From the NCBI GenBank assembly GCA_012514535.1, contig JAAZAA010000239.1, positions 1 to 64,000 of the forward strand: a DNA stretch of 64,000 nucleotides, written 5' to 3'. The notes beneath the pieces are model-generated. The model did not search any database. It was not told where the DNA came from and was given only the letters and a program-made list of their open reading frames with translations. Positions 34,114-42,852 of the stretch are shown here, in pieces. The stretch's first letter is position 1. Each line of letters opens with the position of its first letter. The position numbers were made by a program, and so were the translations under genes. This DNA is from Myxococcales bacterium. GTDB taxonomy: Bacteria; Myxococcota_A; Polyangia; Polyangiales; Polyangiaceae.

Positions 34114-34976
34114 CAGGTCCTCACTCGATGTCGCACGAGCACGCGTGCCAGGATGTTCAACGACAAAACGAGACCCACCAGGACGAGGGCAGCGGCCCAC
34201 GCCTGGCGGTGCCACTCCTCGTAGGGGGAGACGGCGTAGGTGTAGATTTGTACGGGCAGGGAGGCGACGGGCTCATCGAGCCCCCGCGACCAGAAGCGGT
34301 TGCCGAACGCCGTGAACAGCAGGGGAGCCGTCTCCCCTGCGACGCGGGCCACCGCCAGCATGATCCCCGTGGCGATCCCGGGAGCCGCCGTGCGCAACAT
34401 GATGCGCAACGTGGCGCGCCACTTCGGCACCCCCAACCCGAGCGCGGCCTCCCGGAGCGCCTCCGGGACGAGCTTCAGCAGCTCCTCCGTCGTGCGCGTC
34501 ACCGTCGGCAGCATGATCACGGCCAAAGCGAGGCCCCCCGCGAAGGCGGAGAACTGCTTCGTGCGCAGGACGACGAGCGCGTAGACGAAGATCCCGATCG
34601 TGATCGAGGGGACCCCCGACATCACGTCCGCGCAGAAGCGGACCACCCGCCCGAACGCGCCGTTGCCGAACTCCGCGAGGTAGATCCCCGCCAAGACGCC
34701 CGGCGGGATCCCGAACAGGCAGGCGAGACCGACGAGCTGGAGAGAGCCGACGATCGCGTTCGCCATGCCGCCCCCCTCCTCCCCCACGGGCTTGGGGAGC
34801 TCGGTGAAGAACGCCGCATCGAGGCCGGCGAGGCCGCGCACCGTCAGGTAGTACAGGACGCTGAACAGGGGCACGAGCGCCACGAGCGCCGCGCCGGCAC
34901 AGGCCCCGCGGACCAGGCGATCCTTGAGCACGCGCACCCGCACGCTGCCGCCGAACCTCTCGACGACCTCGGTCAT
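34113..34976 (-). CDS. pstA: Phosphate ABC transporter permease PstA
   Basis: A 287-residue permease with six helices. Diagnostic segments: [37 protein letters not shown], the EAA loop [20 protein letters not shown], and [16 protein letters not shown]. The ATG at 34976 overlaps the pstC stop as ATGA. Pairs with PstC to form the phosphate channel. Confidence 0.95.
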   Translation of the reverse strand: MTEVVERFGGSVRVRVLKDRLVRGACAGAALVALVPLFSVLYYLTVRGLAGLDAAFFTELPKPVGEEGGGMANAIVGSLQLVGLACLFGIPPGVLAGIYLAEFGNGAFGRVVRFCADVMSGVPSITIGIFVYALVVLRTKQFSAFAGGLALAVIMLPTVTRTTEELLKLVPEALREAALGLGVPKWRATLRIMLRTAAPGIATGIMLAVARVAGETAPLLFTAFGNRFWSRGLDEPVASLPVQIYTYAVSPYEEWHRQAWAAALVLVGLVLSLNILARVLVRHRVRT

Positions 34977-35956
34977 GTCGCGGCGCCCCCCTGCGCCTGC
35001 ACGCGCCACACGAGCAGGCGCGCCAACACGTTGAGCAGCACGGTCACCAGGAACAGCAACAGCCCGATCTCGGCGAGGGCCGCCAGGTAGAGGTCCTCCG
35101 TGGCCTCCGTGAACTCGTTCGCGATCACGCTCGCCATGGTGTAGGCGGGCGCGAAGAGCGACACGTCGATCTCCGGACGGTTGCCGATCAGCATGGTGAT
35201 CGCCATCGTCTCCCCGAGGGCCCGCCCGAGGCCGAGGATCACCGCCCCCACGAGGCCGGAGCGCGCCACCGGGATCACGGCGGTCGCGATGGTCTCCCAG
35301 CGGGTCGCGCCGAGGCCCAGGGCCGCTTCACGGAAGGTCCGCGGCACCACCCGCAACACCTCACGGCTCACGGAGGAGATCGTGGGCGTGATCATGATGG
35401 CCAGCACGACACCTCCGGTCAGCATGCCGTAGCCCTGATTCGGTCCCTGGAAGAACGGCAAGAAGCCCAGGTGCTCCCGGAGGGCGGGCTCCACCGTGTC
35501 GCGCATCCACGGCGCCAGGGCAAAGATCCCCCAGAGCCCGTAGACGACGCTCGGCACGGCCGCGAGCAGCTCCACCAAGAACCCGAGGGGGTTCCGGAGC
35601 CAGTCGGGCGCCATTTCGCTCAGGAAGATCGCCACGCCGAAGGAGATCGGCACGGAGATCGCGAGGGCCAGCAGGGACGAGACGACGGTGCCGTAGATGA
35701 ACGGCAGCGCCCCGAACTCCTCCGTGACGGGGTTCCAGTCCCGGCTCACGATGAACTCCGCGCCGAACTCACGGATGCTGAGCCAGGAGGCCCCCACCAT
35801 CTCGGCGGCCATCGCCAGCAAGGTGACGACCACCGTCGCGGCGAAGGCCGCGGTGAGCCAGCGGAAGACGGCGTCCCCGACGTTGCCCTCCCCGCGGGCG
35901 CGCTTCGACGGCGCTCGGCTCACGGGGACGGAGGGCGATTGAACCGGTTGAGCCAT
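34973..35956 (-). CDS. pstC: Phosphate ABC transporter permease PstC
   Basis: A 327-residue permease. Conserved features: WNPVTEEFGALPFIYGTVVS, LAISVPISFGVAIFLSEMAP, ELLAAVPSVVYGLWGIFALA, the EAA loop [20 protein letters not shown], and GLGRALGETMAITMLIGNRP. Starts 7 nt after the pstS stop, so the four Pst genes form a tight operon. Confidence 0.95.
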   Translation of the reverse strand: MAQPVQSPSVPVSRAPSKRARGEGNVGDAVFRWLTAAFAATVVVTLLAMAAEMVGASWLSIREFGAEFIVSRDWNPVTEEFGALPFIYGTVVSSLLALAISVPISFGVAIFLSEMAPDWLRNPLGFLVELLAAVPSVVYGLWGIFALAPWMRDTVEPALREHLGFLPFFQGPNQGYGMLTGGVVLAIMITPTISSVSREVLRVVPRTFREAALGLGATRWETIATAVIPVARSGLVGAVILGLGRALGETMAITMLIGNRPEIDVSLFAPAYTMASVIANEFTEATEDLYLAALAEIGLLLFLVTVLLNVLARLLVWRVQAQGGAAT

Positions 35957-35963
35957 GGGGACC

Positions 35964-37031
35964 TCAGAGCTCCGACAGCAGCGGCTTGCCCGCCGCCTTC
36001 AGGCTGCGCAGGCGCTCCTCGATGCGCGTCACCACCTTGGCGGGGAGCGGCGCGTAGTCCAGCTCCGCCGCGAAGCGCTGACCGTCGTGGATGGCCCACC
36101 ACAGGAACTTCGCGAGGGCCTCGCCCTTGACGGGGTCTCGCGCGTCGCCGTGCACGAGCAGGTACGTGTAGGCCGCGATCGGGTAGACGCCGCTCCCGTC
36201 CGCGTCCGTGAGGGACCCGTGCAGATCCTCCGACAGCTCGGCGTTCTCCGCAGCCTTCGAGATGGCCGAGAGCTCCGGCACGACGAACTCCCCGGCCCGG
36301 TTGCGGAGCGCCGCGACGCTGAGGCCGTTCTGTCGCGCGTAAGCGAGCTCCGTGTAGCCGATGGCGCCCGGCGTCGTCTTGATCTGCCCGGTGACGCCCT
36401 CGTTGCCCTTGGCGCCGAGCCCCGCGGGCCAGCGCACGCTCTTGCCGACGCCGACGGAGCGCTCCCACTCCGGGCTCACCCGGCCGAGGTACTCCGTGAA
36501 GATCGCGCTGGTGCCGCTGCCATCGGAGCGGTGCACGACGGCGATGGTCCGATCCGGCAGGGGCGCGCCCTCGTTCTGGGCGGCGATGCGCGGGTCGCTC
36601 CACTTCGTGATCTTCCCCAGGAAGATGTCCGCGAGGAGGTCCCCGCTCAGGCGGAGCTCCTGCACGCCCTCGAGGTTGTAGGCGACCACCACGGCTCCGA
36701 TGGTCGTCGGGATGTGGTGGAGGGGCGCGGCGGACTTCTTCCGTTCGCTCTCCGTGAGCGCGGTGTCGCTGGCGCCGAAGTCCACGGTGCCCGCGATGAC
36801 CTGCCGAATGCCTCCGCCGGATCCGATCGACTGGTAGTTGATGCGGATCTCGGGGTGGAGCTGGTTGTAGGCGGCCATCCACTTCGAATAGAGCGGGTAC
36901 GGGAACGTTGCCCCGGCTCCGTTGAGGGACACTGCCGCTCCGGCCACGTCGGCGCCGGCATCCTTCCGGCTGCAGCCGAAGGCCAGGACCGAGCACATCG
37001 CGATCAATACGAACGCCCTGCGTGCGATCAT
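35964..37031 (-). CDS. pstS: Phosphate-binding lipoprotein PstS
   Basis: A 355-residue periplasmic phosphate-binding lipoprotein (signal MIARRAFVLIAMCSVLAFGC). The phosphate ligands are recognisable: GAGATFPYPLYSKW, GSGGGIRQVIAGTVDFGASD, HRSDGSGTSAIFTEYL and GNEGVTGQIKTTPGAIGYTE. RBS AAGGA lies seven bases before the ATG. A Pho-box-like triple repeat lies 51-77 bp upstream, so expression should rise under phosphate starvation through PhoB. Confidence 0.96.
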   Translation of the reverse strand: MIARRAFVLIAMCSVLAFGCSRKDAGADVAGAAVSLNGAGATFPYPLYSKWMAAYNQLHPEIRINYQSIGSGGGIRQVIAGTVDFGASDTALTESERKKSAAPLHHIPTTIGAVVVAYNLEGVQELRLSGDLLADIFLGKITKWSDPRIAAQNEGAPLPDRTIAVVHRSDGSGTSAIFTEYLGRVSPEWERSVGVGKSVRWPAGLGAKGNEGVTGQIKTTPGAIGYTELAYARQNGLSVAALRNRAGEFVVPELSAISKAAENAELSEDLHGSLTDADGSGVYPIAAYTYLLVHGDARDPVKGEALAKFLWWAIHDGQRFAAELDYAPLPAKVVTRIEERLRSLKAAGKPLLSEL

Positions 37032-37081
37032 CGTCGTTTCCTTAGTGTGGGCCGGTTGAACACCGACGCCGGGGCTTTGCC

Positions 37082-37108
37082 GTGACCGCTCGGTGACACT
37101 TCTGTGAC
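37082..37108 (-). promoter_or_regulatory. PhoB binding region (Pho box) of the pst operon
   Basis: On the minus strand three GTCAC half-sites recur with exact 11-bp periodicity (plus-strand GTGAC at 37082, 37093 and 37104). Direct repeats with 11-bp spacing are the hallmark of PhoB/PhoP operators, and the half-site resembles the core of CTGTCAT. The block ends 51 bp before the pstS ATG, where a PhoB dimer would replace or sit on the -35 element. phoB and phoR lie directly upstream. Confidence 0.8.
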
Positions 37109-37136
37109 GCGCGGCGCGGGAGGGCAGCGCCGTCGA

Positions 37137-37175
37137 GTTGCCACGTCGGGTTGCCACGTCGGGTTGCCACGTCGG
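37137..37175. repeat. 13-bp tandem repeat (3 perfect copies)
   Basis: GTTGCCACGTCGG repeated three times without change, 28 bp upstream of the Pho box relative to pstS transcription. The period differs from the 11 bp of the Pho box, so it is probably not an extended PhoB site. Confidence 0.85.
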
Positions 37176-37538
37176 GTAATCACGAAGGGGGGCAGCGGCG
37201 AAACCGGCGCGGAGGGACGCCGACCCCGGCGGCGGCGACGACGAGCAGCGCGAGCACGGCACGATCGGCTCGCCACGCCGAGCGACCTCCAGCGCGGCAG
37301 CGAAGCGAGGCGAGGCGAGGCGAGGCAGGGCGAACGGACGCGCTCCCCCGGACACATCGACGGCGACCACTCCGGGGAACCAGCGATGGGGCGCCCTCGA
37401 CGCGCCACACGCAGCCGACGGCCGCAGCTCGGGTCGGCGCAGCGCGCAGGCCGACGAACACGCGCGGCGCGGTCCCCGAACCACGGCGCGCTGCCCGACG
37501 AGGCCGCGCGGACCCGCGGGCCACGGGGCAGACGGGAG

Positions 37539-39383
37539 TCAGCTCGCGGCTTCGGGGTGCGGCGGAAAGGACGGGCGCTCGCGTCGCGGCAGGAGCACCG
37601 TGAAGGTCGTGCCCACGCCGACGCTGCTGTCCACCCGCACCCTGCCCCCCATCGAGTCCACCAAGTGTTTGACGATGGACAGACCGAGGCCCGTGCCCCC
37701 GAGCTCCCGGGAGCGCCCCGCGTCGACGCGGTAGAACCGCTCGAACAGCCGCTGCAAGTGCCGCTCCTCGATCCCGGGGCCATCGTCGGACACCACCAGG
37801 GCCATCCAGTCCCGCCGCTGCTCCGCGCGCAGGGACACGGTCTTCCCCTCCCCCGCGTACTTGACCGCGTTGTCCACGAGGTTCGTCAGCACCCGCTCCA
37901 GGGCGCGCCGATCCCCCAGCACCAACCCCGTGCCTTCGGCGACGTCCCAGACGAGCCCCACCCGGCGGCGCTCCGCTCGCTCGGAGAACAACTCGACCAC
38001 CTGCTCGAAGAGCTCCGCGGGGGGGATGCTCTCCAGGGACAGCCGGAACTGGCGCGACTCGATGCGGGAGAGATCCAGCAGGTCCTCCACGAGCTCGTGG
38101 AGCCGCGCGGCGTTGCGATCGATGATCTCGATGAAGCGCGGGGCCATGTCGGGGCGCGTCTCCACCGCGGCTTGCAGGGTCTCCGTCGCCGAGCGGATCG
38201 AGGTCACGGGGGTGCGGAGCTCGTGGGAGACGTTGGCGACGAACTCGCGCCGGATGTTCTCCAGGCGACGGGTCTCCGTGACGTCCACGAAGACGGCCAG
38301 CACGCCCCGCTGGTTGCCGTCCATGCGCGCGGCGCGCACGAGCAGCTGTCGGGGCTTGAGCCCGGAGACGTTGATCTCCGCGGTCGACGGCTCCCCCGAC
38401 TGGACCTTGTCGATCAGCTCCTTCAGCTCCGAGCTCCGCACGGCGGAGAGGAGGGTCTGGCCCACCTCGTCCCCGTGGAGCAAGAGCATCTCCCGCAGCG
38501 CGGGGTTGAACAGGGCGACGCGCCCCTCCTCGTCGAGGAACAGCACCCCCTCTTGCATGCTCTCCAGGATCCCGCTGAGCCGGTCACGCTCCTCGCTCAG
38601 GTCCTTCAGGGTCTTCGAGAGGCTCCGCGCGAGCTGATCCAGAGCGCTCCCGAGCTCGGCGAACTCGTCGTCGCCCACGAGCCGCGTGCGCATGTCCAGA
38701 TCTCCCGCGGCCATCCGGCGTGCCGCGTTCATCAGCACCTGCGCCTTGCGCGAGGCCACCTGCACGGCGAGGGACGCCACGATCATGGCCACGGTCAGCG
38801 CCAGCCCCGCGGAGATGATCAGGGCCTGCCGCATGGGGCGCACCGCCGTCTCGATGTCCGCCTGGGCCAGGCCGACTCGCGCCACGGCGATCCGCGCACC
38901 CGGCACGGGCACGGCGGCGTAGATCATGTGCCGGTCCGTCGTCGTGGAGAACCGCTGGCTCTGGCGATCGCGCCCGCCCATGGCGTCCACCACCTCGGGG
39001 CGCAGGCCATGGTTCTCGACGTCCCCGAGGCGCTCGAGGGGCACGAGGGAGTCCCCCACCACCCGTCCGTCCGCGTCGATGAAGGTGACCCGTCCCCCCG
39101 ACTCCTCCCCGAGCTCGTCCGCCAGCGCGTCCCAGGCGGCGAGGTCATCGGCCGCGTGGGGCGCGACGGAGGCCCGCGTCGCGACGAGGCGGGCGCGCAC
39201 CGTCAGATCTCCGCGGATACGCGCCAGGGCGTCCTGCTCGATCTCCGCCCGCGCGGAGGCGTAGGCGACGAAGACGGACAGGGTGATCAAGCCGAGGGCG
39301 ATCAGGAAGAGCTTCGCCCGGATGCCCAGACGCACCCGCAGCGCCGGCGCCGAGGTCGGCGAGCTCGTCGGCGCCTCCTTCAA
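37539..39383 (-). CDS. phoR: Phosphate-regulon sensor histidine kinase PhoR
   Basis: A 614-residue membrane sensor kinase. TM1 (IRAKLFLIALGLITLSVFVA) and TM2 (ALIISAGLALTVAMIVASLA) bracket a ~115-residue periplasmic domain. HAMP (AQVLMNAARRMAAGDLDMRT) is followed by a PAS domain (LSGILESMQEGVLFLDEEGR), the H-box EFVANVSHELRTPVTSI, N-box NLVDNAVKYA, and DDGPGI and GGTGLGLSIVKHLV. A periplasmic domain of this size is larger than in the enterobacterial PhoR and suggests direct sensing. TTG at 39383 overlaps the phoB stop (TTGA) and has GGGGAAG upstream; a GTG at 39335 is the alternative. Confidence 0.9.
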   Translation of the reverse strand: MKEAPTSSPTSAPALRVRLGIRAKLFLIALGLITLSVFVAYASARAEIEQDALARIRGDLTVRARLVATRASVAPHAADDLAAWDALADELGEESGGRVTFIDADGRVVGDSLVPLERLGDVENHGLRPEVVDAMGGRDRQSQRFSTTTDRHMIYAAVPVPGARIAVARVGLAQADIETAVRPMRQALIISAGLALTVAMIVASLAVQVASRKAQVLMNAARRMAAGDLDMRTRLVGDDEFAELGSALDQLARSLSKTLKDLSEERDRLSGILESMQEGVLFLDEEGRVALFNPALREMLLLHGDEVGQTLLSAVRSSELKELIDKVQSGEPSTAEINVSGLKPRQLLVRAARMDGNQRGVLAVFVDVTETRRLENIRREFVANVSHELRTPVTSIRSATETLQAAVETRPDMAPRFIEIIDRNAARLHELVEDLLDLSRIESRQFRLSLESIPPAELFEQVVELFSERAERRRVGLVWDVAEGTGLVLGDRRALERVLTNLVDNAVKYAGEGKTVSLRAEQRRDWMALVVSDDGPGIEERHLQRLFERFYRVDAGRSRELGGTGLGLSIVKHLVDSMGGRVRVDSSVGVGTTFTVLLPRRERPSFPPHPEAAS

Positions 39384-40081
39384 GGCGTCGCTTCCCCGAC
39401 CTCGCCCACGAAGCGATACCCGACGCCGCGGACCGTCTCGATGTAGTCGCGGGCCGCCCCCAGCTTCTCCCGGAGGCGCTTCACGTGCGTGTCCACCGTG
39501 CGCGTGGTGACGTCGGCGCGGATGCCCCAGACGACGTCGAGGAGCGCGCTCCGGGTCTGGACCCGATCCCGGCGATCGTACAAGGTGGCCAGCAGCTTGA
39601 ACTCGAGGGCGGTGAGCTCGATCTCCTCGCCAGCCACCCACACCCGGTGCGCCTCCCGATCCATCACGAGCACGCCGAACTGGACCTTGCTCGGGGCAGG
39701 CTCCGGATCGGCGCTCGCCCGCCGCAGGATCGCGCCGATGCGCAGCATGAGCTCGCGGACGCTGAACGGCTTGACGACGTAGTCGTCGGCGCCGATCTCG
39801 AAGCCCACCACGCGATCGATCTCCTCCCCGCGGGCCGTGAGCAGCACCACCGCGACGCCGTGGAGCGAGGCGTCCGCCTTGATCTGGCGACACACCTCCA
39901 GCCCCGTGAGATCCGGGAGCATGATGTCGAGCAGCACCAGGTCGGGGCGGCGAGCGCGGGCGCGGCGGAGCCCCTCGGTGCCGGTGCCAGCCGTCTCCAC
40001 CTCGTGACCATTTTGCGCGAGGTTGAACTCAATCACCTGCCGCAGATCGGCTTCGTCCTCGACGACCAGAATGCGCGCCAT
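39380..40081 (-). CDS. phoB: Phosphate-regulon response regulator PhoB
   Basis: A 233-residue OmpR-family regulator. Receiver domain: acidic pair EDE (8-10), phosphoacceptor Asp52 in LVLLDIMLPDLTG, Thr in LLTARGEE, Lys104 in YVVKPF. Winged helix: VWVAGEEIELTALEFKLLAT, LLDVVWGIRADVTTRTVDTH and VKRLREKLGAARDYIETVRG. The last motif set matches PhoB closely. It leads the phoBR operon immediately upstream of the pst operon and would act at the 37082-37108 site. Confidence 0.95.
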   Translation of the reverse strand: MARILVVEDEADLRQVIEFNLAQNGHEVETAGTGTEGLRRARARRPDLVLLDIMLPDLTGLEVCRQIKADASLHGVAVVLLTARGEEIDRVVGFEIGADDYVVKPFSVRELMLRIGAILRRASADPEPAPSKVQFGVLVMDREAHRVWVAGEEIELTALEFKLLATLYDRRDRVQTRSALLDVVWGIRADVTTRTVDTHVKRLREKLGAARDYIETVRGVGYRFVGEVGEATP

Positions 40082-40363
40082 GAAAGTCTCGTCTCCGCGC
40101 TGACTTGGAAGTGGTATTTTCTCCGAACGGCGCGGCTACGTCGAACCAGCGAGTGCGCCATCGAGCCGAGCACCGTCGCCGAGCGCTCGCGGCGGCTCTA
40201 GCAGGATTTTTCTCCTGGTTCTAGCGCTTCCACCGTCACCGAGCTGCCCCGGTCGTGTCACGAAAACGACACCTCTCCGTCACGCGACGGGAGCCGTCGC
40301 CTTCCCTTGGTCCGGGACTTTCCGCTATGGGAGAACTCGTCCAACTACGGAGAGGTATCCCCC

Positions 40364-41236
40364 ATGAAGCTTCGATTCCCTACCCGCGCAGGGGCTGCCC
40401 TGCTCGTCCCCGCCCTGCTGGCCAACCTGCTCGTCGGCTGCGGCTACTCCGAGGAGGAGTGGCAGCGTCAGCTCGACAAATACAGCCAGCTCGAGAACCA
40501 GCACGAACAGGAGCGCGCCGCTCACGCCGCGACGCGCGCGGAGCTGGACGCCGCGAAGCAGCGCGTCGACTCACTCGCCAACAAGCTGAGCGAGATGGGC
40601 TTCAACATGGATGCCCTGAACGCCCAGCTGCAGCAGACGGGCACGGAGAAGGAGCAGCTCGCCGCGAGCCTCACCGAGCTCCAACAGGCGCTCGAGGAGT
40701 ACAAGCGCCGCGCGGAGCAGCTCGAGCGCATCAAGGCGCGCTTCGAGACGCTCCGGACGCGCCTGCAGAAGCTCGTCAACATGGGCCTGAAGGTCGAGAT
40801 CCGGCGCAATCGCATGGTGATCCGCCTCCCGGGAGACGTGTTGTTCGCCTCCGGGCAGGACAAGCTGCGTGACGAGGGCAAGGAGGTCATCGCCGCCGTC
40901 GCCGAGGTGATCCGGACGGACAAGGCCTTGCAGAACCGGTACTTCCAGGTGGCAGGGCACACGGACAACGTGCCCCTGAAGGGGGGACGGTTCGGCGACA
41001 ACTGGGGCCTGTCCGCCATGCGCGCCCGGCAGGTGCTCCTCTACTTCATCGCCCCCGTCGACGAGAAGGACGGCGGCGGCGGGCTCAACCCCAACCAGCT
41101 CCACGCCGCGGGCTACGGCGAGACGGATCCAGTGGGAGAGAACGAGTCGGACGAGGGGCGCCAGGCCAACCGACGCGTCGAGCTGGTGATCATGCCCGAC
41201 GTCGAGGAGATGCTCGACCTGAAGGAGCTGATCTGA
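40364..41236 (+). CDS. OmpA-family peptidoglycan-associated lipoprotein with coiled coil
   Basis: A 290-residue lipoprotein (signal ends LLVGC). Residues about 30-140 form a long coiled coil (YSQLENQHEQERAAHAATRA; LNAQLQQTGTEKEQLAASLT; EEYKRRAEQLERIKARF). Residues 150-280 are an OmpA/MotB C-terminal domain: VIRLPGDVLFASGQDKLRDE, QVAGHTDNVPL and SAMRARQVLLYFI, with the diaminopimelate-binding Asp and Arg present. It links the outer membrane to peptidoglycan. ATG at 40364 after GGAGAGG. The 282-bp gap upstream (40082-40363), shared with phoB, contains no gene. Confidence 0.9.
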   Translation: MKLRFPTRAGAALLVPALLANLLVGCGYSEEEWQRQLDKYSQLENQHEQERAAHAATRAELDAAKQRVDSLANKLSEMGFNMDALNAQLQQTGTEKEQLAASLTELQQALEEYKRRAEQLERIKARFETLRTRLQKLVNMGLKVEIRRNRMVIRLPGDVLFASGQDKLRDEGKEVIAAVAEVIRTDKALQNRYFQVAGHTDNVPLKGGRFGDNWGLSAMRARQVLLYFIAPVDEKDGGGGLNPNQLHAAGYGETDPVGENESDEGRQANRRVELVIMPDVEEMLDLKELI

Positions 41237-41309
41237 GCGGGCACGACCCGGAACGCGCCGCGGGCGCCGGGACCGAAACCCCGGCGCCCCGAGGTGCGTA
41301 CCAGGTGCG

Positions 41310-42002
41310 GTGTCTTATTTCGGCTTCGGTGGTCACGTCTCGGGGGGCGTACTAGGACTGCACCCGGTGGACGACGTGCGAGCTCCGCCCGGTACCTCGC
41401 CGGGCACCGCTCGGCAGGGTCCTGCGGGGCAACAGCCCGCGAACCAGGGCCCTCCGCAGCAGGCTCCTGCCCAGGAGCTGATGGAGCGCTACGTCGACGG
41501 GGACGGCGACGCCTTCGAGCAGCTGTTCCACCAGGTGGCGCCGAAGCTCTACAGCTACTTGCTGCGCCTGACCCGAGACCGGGAGCGCGCCGAAGATCTG
41601 GTGCAGGTCACCTTCGCCAAGGTCCATCGCGCCCGGGACAGCTACCTCCGCGGCGCCCCGGTGATCCCCTGGGTGCTGGCGATCGCGCGGCGCTCCTTCT
41701 ATGACGAGCGCAGGCGCGCCAAGGCGAGACAAGAAGACTTGACCTTCGATGGCGTGGTCCCCGAACCCAAGCCGCAGCCCGACCAAGTGCCCAACGACGT
41801 GGCCGAGTCCCTCGAACGCGCCCTCGCCCGACTCCCCGACAATTACCGCGAAGCCATCGAGCTGACGAAGTTCACGGGCCTGTCCGTCGCGGAGACCGCG
41901 CAGGTCCTCGGGACCACCGAGACGGCCGTCAAGCTGCGGGTGCACCGTGGCTACAATCAGCTGCGGAGCGAGCTGGAGCGATTCCGGCGGGGGTCCCCGT
42001 GA
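41310..42002 (+). CDS. ECF-type RNA polymerase sigma factor (NrsF-paired)
   Basis: A 230-residue sigma factor. A Pro/Gln/Ala-rich N-terminus of about 55 residues precedes region 2 (LMERYVDGDGDAFEQLFHQV, RDRERAEDLVQVTFAKVHRA, IPWVLAIARRSFYDERRRA) and region 4 (LPDNYREAIELTKFTGLSVA, then LGTTETAVKLRVHRGYNQLR). GTG at 41310 is the furthest start; a GTG near 41368 would drop the first ~20 residues. The stop overlaps the downstream membrane protein (GTGA), which is the likely anti-sigma factor. Confidence 0.88.
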   Translation: MSYFGFGGHVSGGVLGLHPVDDVRAPPGTSPGTARQGPAGQQPANQGPPQQAPAQELMERYVDGDGDAFEQLFHQVAPKLYSYLLRLTRDRERAEDLVQVTFAKVHRARDSYLRGAPVIPWVLAIARRSFYDERRRAKARQEDLTFDGVVPEPKPQPDQVPNDVAESLERALARLPDNYREAIELTKFTGLSVAETAQVLGTTETAVKLRVHRGYNQLRSELERFRRGSP

Positions 42003-42700
42003 ACTCCGAAGATTCGATCAGCGAGAGCCTCGCTCAGCTCCAGGCACGCGCGAACCTCCAACCGCCGCCGGAGCTGCGCGCCAGGGTGTGTTCCCGGTGT
42101 ACCCACGATCTCCGCCCCCGCCGAGGGTTGTCTCGGGGCGCGCGGCTCCTCCTGTCGGCGCTGCTCGGAACCGGCACGGTGCTGCTGCTCTGGATCGTCG
42201 GCGGTCGCGGCCCGGACACCTTGAACGCCGTGCTCCTCGGCACGGCGGCCTGGGGCGGGGTGCTCGGCGCGGTGCTCCTGCTCGGGCTCGGTCGCACCGG
42301 GACGTGCCCCGCCAGCGCGGGTGCCCGATGGGCAATGCTCATCCTTTTGCCGATCGCCTTCTGCGGCGGGTTGATGTTCGTGAGCCAGCACATGCTGCCG
42401 ATGACGGACTTCTTCCGCGCCGATCAGGTCTGGCGCGTCCTGCCCTGCGGCTCCCTGGCCCTCGGCATCGGCGCGCTCGTCAGCGGCGGCATCATGCTGC
42501 TCTGGCGCCGCACGGATCCGTTCAGCCCGGGGCTCTCGGGAGCGCTGGTCGGGCTGCTCGGTGGGTTGGTGGGATCGGTGGGCATCGGCTTCGCTTGCCC
42601 GAACGCGGAGGGATGGCACATGGGCCTGGGGCATGGTCTCACCCTGGCCGCCCTCGTCGGTCTGGGCTGGCTCCTCGGGAAGCGGCTCCTGCCCCCGTGA
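41999..42700 (+). CDS. NrsF-like (DUF1109-type) membrane anti-sigma factor
   Basis: A 233-residue protein with a ~45-residue cytoplasmic N-terminus (SISESLAQLQARANLQPPPE, RVCSRCTHDL) followed by six hydrophobic helices (LLLSALLGTGTVLLLWIVGG, WAMLILLPIAFCGGLMFVSQ, ALVGLLGGLVGSVGIGFACP, GHGLTLAALVGLGWLLGKRL). The six-helix plan and direct 4-nt overlap with an ECF sigma gene match NrsF-type anti-sigmas that hold sigma factors at the membrane. The CxxC in the N-terminus might bind metal or respond to redox. No enzymatic motif. Confidence 0.75.
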   Translation: MNSEDSISESLAQLQARANLQPPPELRARVCSRCTHDLRPRRGLSRGARLLLSALLGTGTVLLLWIVGGRGPDTLNAVLLGTAAWGGVLGAVLLLGLGRTGTCPASAGARWAMLILLPIAFCGGLMFVSQHMLPMTDFFRADQVWRVLPCGSLALGIGALVSGGIMLLWRRTDPFSPGLSGALVGLLGGLVGSVGIGFACPNAEGWHMGLGHGLTLAALVGLGWLLGKRLLPP

Positions 42701-42852
42701 GGGCACGTCGGGAGCGGGCCCTGCGTCGACTCGGCGTCGCTGCGGGCGACCATGGACGCGGTGCCGTCGCTGCGACGTAGCCGGGCGTGGAGGATCGCCC
42801 GGGGCTCGGCGCTGCTCGGTTCCGGTGCGCGGGAGCAGCTTCGGGTCGGAGC

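Larger units (their letters stand above)
37032..37538. other. Intergenic region between pstS and phoR
   Basis: 507 bp without a convincing gene. Next to pstS it holds the promoter with the Pho-box triplet (37082-37108). Beyond that it has a perfect 13-bp triple repeat (37137-37175) and a short run of GAGGC pentamers near 37300-37325. The remaining GC-rich stretch shows nothing recognisable. Confidence 0.6.

Noticed and set aside
37104-39446. A 780-codon plus-strand frame starting in the Pho promoter
   Set aside because: Antisense to phoR; no protein family features, and it starts inside the Pho box.
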